Made by a program: the position numbers and the translations under genes
DNA from: Streptomyces poonensis
GTDB lineage: Bacteria; Actinomycetota; Actinomycetes; Streptomycetales; Streptomycetaceae
Length of the DNA: 64,000 nucleotides
NCBI RefSeq assembly: GCF_014650915.1
Contig: NZ_BMVW01000004.1
Coordinates: forward strand, 292,046-356,045
Direction of reading: 5' to 3'
Part shown: piece by piece, positions 45,400-55,182 of the stretch
Layout of the letters: each line of letters starts with the position of its first letter
Position numbering within the stretch: the first letter of the stretch is position 1
The notes under the pieces: generated by a model
What the model was told of the DNA's origin: nothing
Database searches by the model: none
The model's input: the letters and a program-made list of their open reading frames with translations, nothing else

Positions 45400-45593
45400 C
45401 GGGTTCTCTCCTCATGCGTCTGTGTATGTCCACCGGTACGCGTGCGTCCTGTGCGCCGACCGCCTGCGTGTGCCCCGTACCGTATATGGGTTCGCTGAGG
45501 AAACGGCACCGCCGGTAGGCTCTGATCCGCGGCACGACGCTCCGCGGCGGTCCGCCAAGCCACTCACCTCGTACGACACAACGAAGGACGAAC

Positions 45594-46307
45594 GTGCTCA
45601 TTGCCGGGTTCCCCGCCGGGGCCTGGGGGACCAACTGCTACCTGGTCGCCCCCGCCGCCGGCGAGGAGTGCGTGATCATCGACCCGGGCCATCAGGCCGC
45701 CCAGGGAGTCGAGGAGGCACTGAAGAAGCATCGGCTCAAGCCCGTCGCCGTCGTCCTCACCCACGGCCACATCGACCATGTGGCCTCGGTCGTCCCGGTG
45801 TGCGGCGCGCACGACGTACCGGCGTGGATCCACCCCGCGGACCGCTACATGATGAGCGATCCGGAGAAGGCGCTCGGCCGTTCCATCGGGATGCCGCTGA
45901 TGGGCGAGCTGGCCGTGGGGGAGCCCGACGACGTCAAGGAGCTGGCCGACGGCTCGCGGCTGGAGCTCGCGGGGCTGACGTTCTCCGTCGCGCACGCGCC
46001 CGGCCATACCAAGGGGTCGGTGACCTTCCGGATGCCCGAACAGGCGGACATCCCGTCCGTCTTCTTCTCGGGCGATCTGCTCTTCGCCGGCTCCATCGGA
46101 CGCACCGACCTGCCCGGCGGTGACATGGCCGAGATGCTCGACTCGCTGGCCCGCGTGTGCCTGCCCCTCGACGACTCGACCGTGGTGCTGTCCGGCCACG
46201 GCTCCCAGACGACCATCGGCCAGGAGCGCGCCACCAACCCGTATCTGCGGCAGGTGGCCGCCGGCCAGGGCGCGGACCCGACGTCCGCTCCCCGACGAGG
46301 AATGTGA
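45594..46307 (+). CDS. MBL-fold metallo-hydrolase (glyoxalase II-like)
   Basis: The 237-residue protein has the zinc motif THGHIDHV, then APGHTKGSVTF, FSGDLLFAGSIGRTDLPGG and LSGHGSQTTIGQE. It matches the short glyoxalase II-like group usually encoded beside hisS and rel. It would hydrolyse a thioester or similar; the physiological substrate is unknown. It starts at GTG 45594 and precedes hisS by 12 bp. Confidence 0.9.
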   Translation: MLIAGFPAGAWGTNCYLVAPAAGEECVIIDPGHQAAQGVEEALKKHRLKPVAVVLTHGHIDHVASVVPVCGAHDVPAWIHPADRYMMSDPEKALGRSIGMPLMGELAVGEPDDVKELADGSRLELAGLTFSVAHAPGHTKGSVTFRMPEQADIPSVFFSGDLLFAGSIGRTDLPGGDMAEMLDSLARVCLPLDDSTVVLSGHGSQTTIGQERATNPYLRQVAAGQGADPTSAPRRGM

Positions 46308-46319
46308 CGAGAGACTTTC

Positions 46320-47585
46320 GTGAGCACCTTCAAGGCCCCCAAGGGCACGTACGACCTGCTGCCCCCGGACAGCGCCAAGTACCTCGCCGTCCGCGAGGCC
46401 ATCGCCGCCCCGCTGCGCGCCTCCGGGTACGGCTACATCGAGACGCCCGGCTTCGAGAACGTCGAGCTGTTCGCGCGCGGCGTCGGTGAGTCCACCGACA
46501 TCGTGACCAAGGAGATGTACGCCTTCGAGACCAAGGGCGGCGACCGGCTGGCCCTGCGCCCCGAGGGCACCGCCTCCGTCCTGCGCGCGGCCCTGGAGGG
46601 CAGCCTGCACAAGGCGGGCAACCTCCCGGTCAAGCTCTGGTACTCGGGCTCGTACTACCGCTACGAGCGCCCCCAGAAGGGCCGGTACCGCCACTTCTCG
46701 CAGGTCGGCGCCGAGGCGATCGGCGCCGAGGACCCGGCCCTGGACGCCGAGCTGATCATCCTGGCCGACCAGGCGTACCGCTCGCTGGGGCTCAGGAACT
46801 TCCGCATCCTCCTGAACTCCCTGGGCGACAAGGAGTGCCGCCCGGTCTACCGCGCCGCCCTCCAGGACTTCCTGCGCGGCCTGGACCTCGACGAGGAGAC
46901 CCTGCGCCGCGCCGAGATCAACCCGCTGCGCGTCCTCGACGACAAGCGCCCCGACGTCCAGAAGCAGCTGGTGGACGCCCCGCTGCTGCGCGACTATCTG
47001 TGCGACGCCTGCAAGGCGTACCACGAGGAGGTCCGCGAGCTGATCACCGCGGCGGGCGTGGCCTTCGAGGACGACCCGAAGCTGGTCCGCGGCCTCGACT
47101 ACTACACGCGGACGACCTTCGAGTTCGTCCACGACGGCCTCGGCTCCCAGTCCGCGGTGGGCGGCGGCGGCCGCTACGACGGCCTCTCGGAGATGATCGG
47201 CGGCCCCGCGCTGCCGTCGGTGGGCTGGGCCCTCGGCGTGGACCGCACGGTCCTCGCCCTGGAGGCGGAGGGCGTCGAGCTCGCCCTGCCCGCGGCCACC
47301 AGCGTCTACGCGGTACCGCTCGGCGAGGAGGCCCGCCGGGTGCTGTTCGCCAAGGTCACCGAGTTGCGCAAGGTGGGCGTCGCGGCGGACTTCGCGTTCG
47401 GTGGCAAGGGACTCAAGGCGGCGATGAAGGCTGCCAACCGGTCGGGCGCCCGCTACGCACTCGTGCTGGGCGAGCGTGACCTCGCCGAGAATGTCGTCCA
47501 GCTCAAGGACATGGAGTCCGGCGAGCAGAGGGCGATCGGTGTGAACGAGATCGTCGCGGAACTGGAGTCGCTGCTGCAGAGGTAG
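46320..47585 (+). CDS. hisS: Histidyl-tRNA synthetase
   Basis: The 421-residue class II enzyme starts with [18 protein letters not shown], has motif 2 ([28 protein letters not shown]), the histidine-specific [15 protein letters not shown], motif 3 ([14 protein letters not shown]...VGWALGVDR) and a C-terminal anticodon domain. It is cotranscribed with the MBL hydrolase and followed by a strong terminator. Confidence 0.97.
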   Translation: MSTFKAPKGTYDLLPPDSAKYLAVREAIAAPLRASGYGYIETPGFENVELFARGVGESTDIVTKEMYAFETKGGDRLALRPEGTASVLRAALEGSLHKAGNLPVKLWYSGSYYRYERPQKGRYRHFSQVGAEAIGAEDPALDAELIILADQAYRSLGLRNFRILLNSLGDKECRPVYRAALQDFLRGLDLDEETLRRAEINPLRVLDDKRPDVQKQLVDAPLLRDYLCDACKAYHEEVRELITAAGVAFEDDPKLVRGLDYYTRTTFEFVHDGLGSQSAVGGGGRYDGLSEMIGGPALPSVGWALGVDRTVLALEAEGVELALPAATSVYAVPLGEEARRVLFAKVTELRKVGVAADFAFGGKGLKAAMKAANRSGARYALVLGERDLAENVVQLKDMESGEQRAIGVNEIVAELESLLQR

Positions 47586-47606
47586 CCGTACTTCGCGCAG
47601 CAAGAA

Positions 47607-47638
47607 GACGCCGGGCGGTCACATGGCCGCCCGGCGTC
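47607..47638 (+). terminator. Terminator after hisS
   Basis: GACGCCGGGCGG (47607-47618) pairs perfectly with CCGCCCGGCGTC (47627-47638) over 12 bp with an 8-nt loop. Confidence 0.85.
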
Positions 47639-47727
47639 GCAACCCCGCGTCGGCGGGGAGCAGGCTCCGCTCCGGTTCGTGTTGTTCATGGCGCCCGGAT
47701 CACCCCCGCGTCGCGTCGGCGGGGAGG
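47636..47727. repeat. CRISPR type I-E-like repeat pair with a 32-nt interval
   Basis: Two copies of CCCCGCGTCGGCGGGGAG lie with their CCCCGCG starts 61 bp apart (47643 and 47704). The second has a 5-bp GCGTC insertion in the loop. The second begins GGATCACCCCCGCG and the first ends GCGGGGAGCAG, both features of streptomycete type I-E repeats. With a 29-nt repeat the interval is 32 nt (47665-47696), the I-E geometry. No cas genes are present, so this is a remnant at best; a chance GC palindrome pair remains possible. Confidence 0.4.
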
Positions 47728-47917
47728 CCCGCATGCGGAGCGCTCGGAACAACGAGTCGTGAGCCGTGAGGTCACGCAGCCGCCCACGGGGCCCGAAGGT
47801 CCCTGAGACGCTCCCCGAACGTCCTTCCTTACGTCCGTCCGACGGCCGACGGCCGAGTGTGTACGGCACAATGACGGTGCTGGACGGCTTCTTCGACGAC
47901 GCTACGGATACGACGTG

Positions 47918-48559
47918 ATGAGCAAGACAACAGTCAAGAACGTCCCCATCGAACGGGAACCCGCCGACGCCTCGCGCGCCCCCGCGGTGGGCGCCGGGCG
48001 CGCTTTCGCGATCATGCTGCTGATCACGGGCGCGGCCGGACTGCTGGCCTCCTGGGTCATCACGATCGACAAGTTCAAGCTGCTCGAGGACCCGAACTTC
48101 ACCCCCGGGTGCAGCCTCAACCCGGTCGTCTCCTGCGGCAACATCATGAAGAGCGACCAGGCGTCGGTCTTCGGCTTCCCGAACCCGATGCTCGGCCTCG
48201 TCGCGTACGGCATGGTGATCTGCGTCGGGATGAGCCTGCTCGCGCGCGCGTCCTTCCCGCGCTGGTACTGGCTCACCTTCAACGCCGGCACGCTCTTCGG
48301 TGTCGGCTTCGTCACCTGGCTCCAGTTCCAGTCCCTGTACCGGATCAACTCGCTGTGCCTGTGGTGCTGCCTGGCCTGGGTCGCCACGATCGTCATGTTC
48401 TGGTACGTGACGTCGTTCAACGTACGCAACGGCCATCTGCCCGCGCCGGGCTGGCTCAAGGGCTTCTTCGGCGAGTTCACCTGGGTCCTGCCCGTGATGC
48501 ACATCGGCGTCATCGGCATGCTGATCCTGACCCGCTGGTGGGACTTCTGGACGAGCTGA
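47918..48559 (+). CDS. Vitamin K epoxide reductase (VKOR) family protein
   Basis: The 213-residue membrane protein has about five helices. Four conserved cysteines fit VKOR: a loop pair (PGCSLNPVVSCGN) after TM1 and the redox CxxC in NSLCLWCCLAW within a later helix. It would reoxidise an extracytoplasmic DsbA-like partner using a quinone. No fused thioredoxin domain is present. ATG 47918 is chosen over GTG 47915. Confidence 0.92.
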   Translation: MSKTTVKNVPIEREPADASRAPAVGAGRAFAIMLLITGAAGLLASWVITIDKFKLLEDPNFTPGCSLNPVVSCGNIMKSDQASVFGFPNPMLGLVAYGMVICVGMSLLARASFPRWYWLTFNAGTLFGVGFVTWLQFQSLYRINSLCLWCCLAWVATIVMFWYVTSFNVRNGHLPAPGWLKGFFGEFTWVLPVMHIGVIGMLILTRWWDFWTS

Positions 48560-48602
48560 CGGCGCCCGCCGCGCTGTCAGTGCGGTGATTTAGGGTTTCA
48601 GC

Positions 48603-49958
48603 GTGGAGCCCGACCTGTTCACCGCCGCCGCAGAAGAACGCCAGGAGAAGGAACCGTCCAGCAGCCCCCTGGCGGTACGGATGCGCCCCCGCACCCTCGA
48701 CGAGGTCGTGGGCCAGCAGCACCTGCTGAAGCCGGGCTCGCCCCTGCGCAGACTCGTCGGCGAGTCCGGCGGCGGCCCGGCCGGCCCCTCCTCGGTGATC
48801 CTGTGGGGCCCGCCCGGCACCGGCAAGACGACCCTCGCGTACGTCGTCTCCAAGGCCACCAACAAGCGCTTCGTGGAGCTCTCCGCGATCACCGCGGGCG
48901 TCAAGGAGGTCCGCGCGGTCATCGACGGCGCCCGCCGCGCCACCGGCGGCTACGGCACCGAGACCGTCCTCTTCCTCGACGAGATCCACCGCTTCAGCAA
49001 GGCCCAGCAGGACTCCCTGCTCCCCGCCGTGGAGAACCGCTGGGTCACGCTGATCGCGGCGACGACGGAGAACCCGTACTTCTCCGTGATCTCCCCCCTG
49101 CTCTCCCGCTCCCTCCTCCTCACCCTTGAACCGCTCACCGACGACGACCTGCGCGGACTGCTCCGCCGGGCCCTCACCGACGAGCGCGGCCTCAAGGAGT
49201 CCGTCACCCTCCCCGAGGAGACGGAGGAGCATCTGCTGCGCATCGCCGGCGGCGACGCCCGCCGCGCCCTCACCGCCCTGGAGGCAGCGGCCGGCGCCGC
49301 TCTCGACAAGGGGGAGACGGAGATAGGCCTCCAGACCCTGGAGGAGACCGTCGACCGGGCCGCGGTGAAGTACGACCGCTCCGGCGACCAGCACTACGAC
49401 GTGGCCAGCGCCCTCATCAAGTCCATCCGCGGCTCCGACGTCGACGCGGCCCTGCACTACCTGGCCCGCATGATCGAGGCGGGGGAGGACCCCCGGTTCA
49501 TCGCCCGGCGGCTGATGATCTCCGCCAGCGAGGACATCGGCCTCGCCGACCCGAACGCGCTGCCCATCGCGGTCGCCGCCGCCCAGGCCGTCGCCATGAT
49601 CGGCTTCCCCGAGGCCGCCCTCACCCTCAGCCACGCCACCATCGCGCTCGCCCTCGCCCCCAAGTCCAACGCGGCGACCACCGCCATCGGCGCCGCCATG
49701 GAGGACGTCCGCAAGGGCCTCGCCGGACCCGTGCCCCCGCACCTCCGGGACGGCCACTACAAGGGCGCCGCCAAGCTCGGCCACGCCCAGGGCTACGTGT
49801 ACCCGCACGACCTGCCCGAGGGGATCGCCGCCCAGCAGTACGCCCCGGACGCGCTCAAGGACCGGCAGTACTACACCCCGACCCGGCACGGCGCCGAGGC
49901 GCGCTACGCGGACGCGGTGGAGTGGACCCGGAAGCACCTCGGTCGCAAGCGGTCCTGA
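48603..49958 (+). CDS. rarA: Replication-associated recombination protein A (RarA/MgsA)
   Basis: The 451-residue AAA+ ATPase has [21 protein letters not shown] (with minor variation), Walker [10 protein letters not shown], Walker [16 protein letters not shown], sensor [18 protein letters not shown], and the MgsA C-terminal domain ([32 protein letters not shown]). It acts at stalled replication forks. It starts at GTG 48603, 43 bp after the VKOR gene. Confidence 0.95.
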   Translation: MEPDLFTAAAEERQEKEPSSSPLAVRMRPRTLDEVVGQQHLLKPGSPLRRLVGESGGGPAGPSSVILWGPPGTGKTTLAYVVSKATNKRFVELSAITAGVKEVRAVIDGARRATGGYGTETVLFLDEIHRFSKAQQDSLLPAVENRWVTLIAATTENPYFSVISPLLSRSLLLTLEPLTDDDLRGLLRRALTDERGLKESVTLPEETEEHLLRIAGGDARRALTALEAAAGAALDKGETEIGLQTLEETVDRAAVKYDRSGDQHYDVASALIKSIRGSDVDAALHYLARMIEAGEDPRFIARRLMISASEDIGLADPNALPIAVAAAQAVAMIGFPEAALTLSHATIALALAPKSNAATTAIGAAMEDVRKGLAGPVPPHLRDGHYKGAAKLGHAQGYVYPHDLPEGIAAQQYAPDALKDRQYYTPTRHGAEARYADAVEWTRKHLGRKRS

Positions 49959-49966
49959 GCACCCTG

Positions 49967-50250
49967 TAAACTCGCTCGGAGTGCCGAGTCCCGCGCTGTC
50001 AGAGCGGGACACCCGGCCGGAACCCCCAGCGGGTTCCAGGAGCGTCGCGCACCGTCGAAGGTGTCGCGGGCAGCCCACCACCACCCGGAGCCCCGGGAAC
50101 GGTCGGTGGGCCACTCGCGTGCTGCACGTATGTGCCCAGACCAGGGGGCGGCTGCCCACCTCGGCCCTTAAGCGGGACGGGGCGGGATCCCCGGCTGCGG
50201 ATGCGACCTCCCACAACCCTGACGAGCCGAACACTAGGAAAAGAGAAACA
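49967..50250 (+). promoter_or_regulatory. Promoter and long structured leader of rpsD
   Basis: A TAAACT -10-like box (49967-49972) lies at the end of rarA, giving a leader of about 270 nt. It contains several hairpins: GTCCCGC/GCGGGAC near 49989-50011, GGAACCC/GGGTTCC near 50020-50037, and CGCGCACC/GGTGTCGCG near 50047-50070. No ORF with coding character is present. S4 autoregulates its own mRNA in other bacteria, so this is a candidate S4-binding leader. Confidence 0.5.
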
Positions 50251-50865
50251 GTGGCGAACCAGTCCCGCCCCAAGGTCAAGAAGTCGCGTGCCCTCGGCAT
50301 CGCGCTGACCCCGAAGGCCGTCAAGTACTTCGAGGCCCGCCCCTACCCGCCGGGTGAGCACGGCCGCGGCCGCAAGCAGAACTCGGACTACAAGGTCCGT
50401 CTGCTCGAGAAGCAGCGTCTGCGCGCGCAGTACGACGTGTCCGAGCGCCAGCTCGTCCGCGCCTACGAGCGTGCCTCCAAGGTCCAGGGCAAGACCGGTG
50501 AGGCCCTGATCATCGAGCTCGAGCGCCGTCTCGACGCCCTGGTCCTGCGTTCGGGCATCGCCCGCACGATCTACCAGGCCCGTCAGATGGTCGTCCACGG
50601 CCACATCGAGGTCAACGGCCAGAAGGTCGACAAGCCGTCCTTCCGCGTCAAGCCGGACGACGTCGTCATGGTCCGTGAGCGCAGCCGCCAGAAGCCGCTG
50701 TTCGAGGTCGCCCGCGAGGGTGGCTTCGCCGCGGACGGCGAGACCCCGCGCTACCTCCAGGTGAACCTCAAGGCCCTGGCGTTCCGCCTGGACCGCGAGC
50801 CGAACCGCAAGGAGATCCCGGTGATCTGCGACGAGCAGCTCGTCGTCGAGTACTACGCCCGTTGA
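50251..50865 (+). CDS. rpsD: Small ribosomal subunit protein S4
   Basis: The 204-residue protein starts [38 protein letters not shown] and has the S4 RNA-binding fold [38 protein letters not shown]. It binds 16S rRNA early in assembly. It is a single-gene unit between rarA and a strong terminator, away from the main ribosomal operons, as is usual in Streptomyces. GTG 50251 matches the usual length. Confidence 0.97.
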   Translation: MANQSRPKVKKSRALGIALTPKAVKYFEARPYPPGEHGRGRKQNSDYKVRLLEKQRLRAQYDVSERQLVRAYERASKVQGKTGEALIIELERRLDALVLRSGIARTIYQARQMVVHGHIEVNGQKVDKPSFRVKPDDVVMVRERSRQKPLFEVAREGGFAADGETPRYLQVNLKALAFRLDREPNRKEIPVICDEQLVVEYYAR

Positions 50866-50899
50866 TCCTGCTTCGGCGGACGTAGTCCTCTCGCGCGTC

Positions 50900-50946
50900 A
50901 GCCCGTCGTCCTTCCCGCTTCTCCGAGGCGGGCGGGACGGCGGGCT
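50900..50946 (+). terminator. Terminator after rpsD
   Basis: AGCCCGTCGTCC (50900-50911) pairs with GGACGGCGGGCT with one wobble; CCCGC/GCGGG pairs inside the loop, and TTT follows. Confidence 0.82.
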
Positions 50947-51088
50947 TTCCGCATTCCGGTCACCGCGTCCGTGTCGCCGCTGGCGGACCGGGCGGCCGTT
51001 AATGCGGTACGGAGTGGCTTCCCGGGCGCGATAGGCTCGGTGCACGACTTTTCGATGTTCAGGCATGTACCAGGGAGCGGGTGCCACA

Positions 51089-51532
51089 GTGTCCGGTGGA
51101 GAGGTGGCCGGGATCCTGGTGGCCGTCTTCTGGGCGATCCTGGTCTCCTTCCTCGCCGTCGCGCTGGCGAGGCTGGCCCAGACGCTCAAGGCGACCACCA
51201 AACTCGTCGCGGACGTGACCGACCAGGCCGTCCCGCTGCTCGCCGACGCCTCCGACGCGGTCCGCTCCGCGCAGACGCAGCTCGACCGGGTCGACGCGAT
51301 CGCCTCCGACGTGCAGGAAGTCACCTCCAACGCCTCGGCGCTCTCCACCACCGTCGCCTCCACCTTCGGCGGCCCGCTGGTGAAGGTCGCGGCGTTCGGC
51401 TACGGCGTGCGCCGGGCCCTCGGCGCCCGCAAGGAGGAGACGCCGGGCAAGGCGCCCCGCCGCACCGTGATCGTCGGCCGCACCGTCCCGTCCGCGCGCA
51501 AGGAGAAGCGCGGCCGGGGGAAGAAGGACTGA
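51089..51532 (+). CDS. DUF948 single-pass membrane protein
   Basis: The 147-residue protein has an N-terminal transmembrane helix (GILVAVFWAILVSFLAVALARL) and a helical DUF948 region with repeated Leu/Val heptads (TKLVADVTDQAVPLLADASDAVRSAQTQL). A basic tail follows (SARKEKRGRGKKD). The next gene, 7 bp away, encodes another small membrane-associated protein. The pair before alaS is conserved in actinobacteria; their role is unknown. Confidence 0.85.
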   Translation: MSGGEVAGILVAVFWAILVSFLAVALARLAQTLKATTKLVADVTDQAVPLLADASDAVRSAQTQLDRVDAIASDVQEVTSNASALSTTVASTFGGPLVKVAAFGYGVRRALGARKEETPGKAPRRTVIVGRTVPSARKEKRGRGKKD

Positions 51533-51539
51533 CCCACCG

Positions 51540-51911
51540 ATGTTCCGTCGTACGTTCTGGTTCACCACGGGCGTCGCCGCCGGTGTGTGGGCCACCACCA
51601 AGGTCAACCGCAAGCTGAAGCAGCTGACCCCGGAGAGCCTCGCCGCGACGGCGGCGAACAAGGCGCTCGAGGCCGGCCACCGCATCAAGGACCGCGCGGT
51701 GGACTTCGCGCTCGACGTCCGCGACGGCATGGCGCAGCGCGAGGAGCAGCTGGGCGACGCGCTCGGCCTGCACACGCCCGTCGACCAGCACGAGCTCCCT
51801 GCACCCCGGCAGCACGCCGCCATCGAGAACCGCACCACCCCCAAGTACGTCGAAGGCTCGACGTACCAGACGAACTCCTACAACTCGTACAACCGGAATG
51901 AGGACCACTGA
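51540..51911 (+). CDS. DUF6167-type small protein upstream of alaS
   Basis: The 123-residue protein starts [33 protein letters not shown], a weak membrane helix followed by an amphipathic helix. The tail is Asn/Tyr-rich ([16 protein letters not shown]). It shares one base with the alaS start, so it is translated with alaS. Function is unknown. Confidence 0.82.
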   Translation: MFRRTFWFTTGVAAGVWATTKVNRKLKQLTPESLAATAANKALEAGHRIKDRAVDFALDVRDGMAQREEQLGDALGLHTPVDQHELPAPRQHAAIENRTTPKYVEGSTYQTNSYNSYNRNEDH

Positions 51912-54583
51912 TGGAGTCGGCCGAAATCCGCCGCCGCTGGCTGAGCTTCTTCGAGGAGCGCGGGCACACCGTCGTCCCTTCGGCGTCGCTCATCGCGGAC
52001 GACCCGACTCTGCTGCTCGTCCCGGCCGGCATGGTGCCCTTCAAGCCCTACTTCCTGGGTGAGGTCAAGCCGCCCTTCGACCGCGCCACCAGCGTGCAGA
52101 AGTGCGTGCGCACGCCCGACATCGAAGAGGTCGGCAAGACCACGCGGCACGGCACGTTCTTCCAGATGTGCGGCAACTTCTCCTTCGGCGACTACTTCAA
52201 GGAAGGCGCCATCAAGTACGCCTGGGAGCTGCTCACCACGCCCCAGGACAAGGGCGGCTACGGCCTGGAGCCGGAGAAGCTCTGGATCACCGTCTACCAG
52301 GACGACGACGAGGCCGAGCAGATCTGGCGCGACGTCGTCGGCGTCCCCGCCGAGCGCATCCAGCGCCTGGGCAAGAAGGACAACTTCTGGTCCATGGGCG
52401 TCCCCGGCCCCTGCGGTCCCTGCTCCGAGATCAACTACGACCGCGGTCCGGAGTTCGGCGTCGAGGGCGGCCCGGCCGTCAACGACGAGCGGTACGTGGA
52501 GATCTGGAACCTGGTCTTCATGCAGTACGAGCGCGGCGAGGGCACCTCGAAGGAGGACTTCGAGATCCTCGGCGACCTGCCGAGCAAGAACATCGACACG
52601 GGCCTCGGCCTGGAGCGCCTCGCCATGATTCTGCAGGGCGTGCAGAACATGTACGAGATCGACACCTCGATGGCCGTCATCAAGAAGGCCACCGAGCTGA
52701 CCGGTGTCTCGTACGGCGACGCCCATGACTCGGACGTCTCCCTGCGCGTGGTCACCGACCACATGCGCACCTCCGTCATGCTCATCGGCGACGGCGTCAG
52801 CCCCGGCAACGAGGGCCGCGGCTATGTGCTGCGCCGCATCATGCGCCGCGCCATCCGCAACATGCGCCTGCTCGGCGCCACAGGGCCGGTCGTGAAGAAC
52901 CTGGTCGACACCGTGATCGAGATGATGGGCCAGCAGTACCCGGAGCTCGTCACCGACCGCGAGCGGATCGAGAAGGTCGCCCTCGCCGAGGAGGCCCGCT
53001 TCCTCAAGACGCTGAACTCCGGCACCAACGTCCTGGACACCGCCGTCGCCGAGACCAAGGCCGCCGGCTCCTCCGTGCTGCCCGGCGACAAGGCGTTCCT
53101 GCTCCACGACACCTGGGGCTTCCCGATCGACCTCACCCTGGAGATGGCCGCCGAGCAGGGTCTCTCCGTGGACGAGGACGGCTTCCGCCGGCTGATGAAG
53201 GAGCAGCGGGAGCGCGCCAAGGCCGACGCCCAGGCCAAGAAGACCGGCCACGCCGACCTCGGCGCCTACCGCGAGATCGCCGACAGCTCCGGCGCCACCG
53301 ACTTCATCGGCTACTCGGACACCGAGGGCGAGTCCCGGATCGTCGGCATCCTCGTCGACGGTGTGTCCTCCCCGGCCGCCACCGAGGGCGACGAGGTCGA
53401 GATCGTCCTCGACCGCACCCCGTTCTACGCCGAGGGCGGCGGCCAGATCGGCGACACCGGCCGCATCAAGGTCGACTCCGGCGCCGTCATCGAGGTCCGC
53501 GACTGCCAGAAGCCGGTCCCGGGCGTGTACGTCCACAAGGGCGTCGTCCAGGTCGGCGAGGTCACCGTCGGCGCCTCGGCCCACGCCTCGATCGACTCCC
53601 GCCGCCGCAAGGCCATCGCCCGCGCCCACTCGGCCACCCACCTGACCCACCAGGCCCTGCGCGACGCCCTCGGCCCGACGGCCGCCCAGGCCGGTTCCGA
53701 GAACCAGCCCGGCCGCTTCCGCTTCGACTTCGGCTCGCCGTCCGCCGTCCCGACGGCCGTGATGACCGACGTCGAGCAGAAGATCAACGAGGTGCTCGCC
53801 CGCGACCTGGACGTGCGCGCCGAGGTCATGGGTATCGACGAGGCCAAGAAGCAGGGCGCCATCGCCGAGTTCGGCGAGAAGTACGGCGACCGGGTCCGCG
53901 TCGTGACCATCGGCGACTTCTCCAAGGAGCTGTGCGGCGGCACGCACGTGCACAACACCGCCCAGCTGGGCCTGGTGAAGCTGCTCGGCGAGTCGTCGAT
54001 CGGCTCCGGTGTGCGCCGTATCGAGGCCCTGGTGGGCGTCGACGCGTACAACTTCCTCGCCCGTGAGCACACGGTCGTCGCCCAGCTCCAGGAGCTGATC
54101 AAGGGCCGCCCGGAGGAGCTCCCGGAGAAGGTCTCCGCCATGCTCGGCAAGCTGAAGGACGCCGAGAAGGAGATCGAGAAGTTCCGCGCGGAGAAGGTCC
54201 TCCAGGCCGCCGCCGGGCTCGCCGAGTCCGCCAAGGACGTGCAGGGCGTCGCCGTGGTCACCGGTCAGGTCCCGGACGGTACGACCCCCGACGACCTGCG
54301 CAAGCTGGTCCTCGACGTGCGCGGCCGCATCCAGGGCGGCCGGGCCGCCGTGGTCGCCCTGTTCACCGTGAACAACGGCAAGCCGCTGACGGTCATCGCC
54401 ACCAACGACGCCGCCCGCGACCGCGGCCTGAAGGCCGGTGACCTGGTCCGCACCGCCGCCAAGACCCTCGGCGGCGGCGGTGGCGGCAAGCCGGACGTCG
54501 CCCAGGGCGGCGGCCAGAACCCGGACGCCGTCGGCGAGGCCGTCCAGGCCGTCGAGCGCCTGGTCGCCGAGACCGCCAAGTAA
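51911..54583 (+). CDS. alaS: Alanyl-tRNA synthetase
   Basis: The 890-residue class II enzyme has the catalytic start [25 protein letters not shown], motif 2 region [16 protein letters not shown], the editing-domain zinc residues [13 protein letters not shown] and CGGTHV, and a C-terminal C-Ala domain ending in a Gly-rich [14 protein letters not shown]. All parts are intact. Transcription probably runs on into ruvX and mltG. Confidence 0.97.
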   Translation: MESAEIRRRWLSFFEERGHTVVPSASLIADDPTLLLVPAGMVPFKPYFLGEVKPPFDRATSVQKCVRTPDIEEVGKTTRHGTFFQMCGNFSFGDYFKEGAIKYAWELLTTPQDKGGYGLEPEKLWITVYQDDDEAEQIWRDVVGVPAERIQRLGKKDNFWSMGVPGPCGPCSEINYDRGPEFGVEGGPAVNDERYVEIWNLVFMQYERGEGTSKEDFEILGDLPSKNIDTGLGLERLAMILQGVQNMYEIDTSMAVIKKATELTGVSYGDAHDSDVSLRVVTDHMRTSVMLIGDGVSPGNEGRGYVLRRIMRRAIRNMRLLGATGPVVKNLVDTVIEMMGQQYPELVTDRERIEKVALAEEARFLKTLNSGTNVLDTAVAETKAAGSSVLPGDKAFLLHDTWGFPIDLTLEMAAEQGLSVDEDGFRRLMKEQRERAKADAQAKKTGHADLGAYREIADSSGATDFIGYSDTEGESRIVGILVDGVSSPAATEGDEVEIVLDRTPFYAEGGGQIGDTGRIKVDSGAVIEVRDCQKPVPGVYVHKGVVQVGEVTVGASAHASIDSRRRKAIARAHSATHLTHQALRDALGPTAAQAGSENQPGRFRFDFGSPSAVPTAVMTDVEQKINEVLARDLDVRAEVMGIDEAKKQGAIAEFGEKYGDRVRVVTIGDFSKELCGGTHVHNTAQLGLVKLLGESSIGSGVRRIEALVGVDAYNFLAREHTVVAQLQELIKGRPEELPEKVSAMLGKLKDAEKEIEKFRAEKVLQAAAGLAESAKDVQGVAVVTGQVPDGTTPDDLRKLVLDVRGRIQGGRAAVVALFTVNNGKPLTVIATNDAARDRGLKAGDLVRTAAKTLGGGGGGKPDVAQGGGQNPDAVGEAVQAVERLVAETAK

Positions 54584-54594
54584 GGGCCGGAACC

Positions 54595-55059
54595 ATGCGC
54601 AGAGGACGTCGACTCGCGATCGACGTCGGGGACGCCCGTATCGGGGTCGCCTCGTGCGACCCCGACGGGATCCTCGCCACACCGGTCGAGACGGTGCCGG
54701 GACGCGACGTCCCGGCCGCCCAGCGCCGGCTCAAGCAGCTCGTCGAGGAGTACGAGCCCCTCGAGGTCGTCGTCGGCCTCCCTCGCTCCCTCAAGGGGGG
54801 CGAGGGCCCGGCGGCGGCCAAGGTCCGTGGCTTCGCCCAGGAGCTGGCGCGTGGCATCTCCCCCGTGCCGGTACGACTGGTGGACGAGCGGATGACCACG
54901 GTGACGGCCAGTCAGGGGCTGCGTGCCTCGGGCGTGAAGTCCAAGAAGGGCCGTTCGGTCATCGACCAGGCAGCCGCTGTGATCATCCTTCAGCAGGCGC
55001 TGGAATCCGAACGGGTGTCAGGCAAGCCGCCGGGAGAGGGCGTCGAAGTGGTTGTCTGA
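54595..55059 (+). CDS. ruvX: Holliday junction resolvase-like protein RuvX (YqgF)
   Basis: The 154-residue RNase H-fold protein has RRLAIDVGDARIGVASCDP (first Asp), VVVGLPRSLKGGEGPAA, and VDERMTTVTASQG...SVIDQAAAVIILQ with the remaining acidic residues. Family members act in rRNA maturation or junction cleavage. It lies 11 bp after alaS, a widely conserved pair. Confidence 0.95.
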   Translation: MRRGRRLAIDVGDARIGVASCDPDGILATPVETVPGRDVPAAQRRLKQLVEEYEPLEVVVGLPRSLKGGEGPAAAKVRGFAQELARGISPVPVRLVDERMTTVTASQGLRASGVKSKKGRSVIDQAAAVIILQQALESERVSGKPPGEGVEVVV

Positions 55060-55182
55060 TCGCGATACGGTAACGTTCCGCGCGATGCGATGGTGTTCGA
55101 ACAGCCACCGCACAGAGAGAGGCGGGACGGAGGCCGGAACACCTGAGCCGGGCGACCGCCGCCTCGCGGCTCTAGGGGATCG

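Larger units (their letters stand above)
47586..47917. other. Intergenic region between hisS and the VKOR gene (332 bp)
   Basis: The region contains the hisS terminator and, beginning inside it, two CCCCGC...GCGGGG repeats 61 bp apart. After about 47730 I see only the upstream region of the VKOR gene and no further gene. Confidence 0.6.

Noticed and set aside
47758..47800. A third CRISPR-like unit after the pair downstream of hisS
   Set aside because: At the expected period the sequence has only a GC-rich segment without the CCCCGC...GCGGGG arms.
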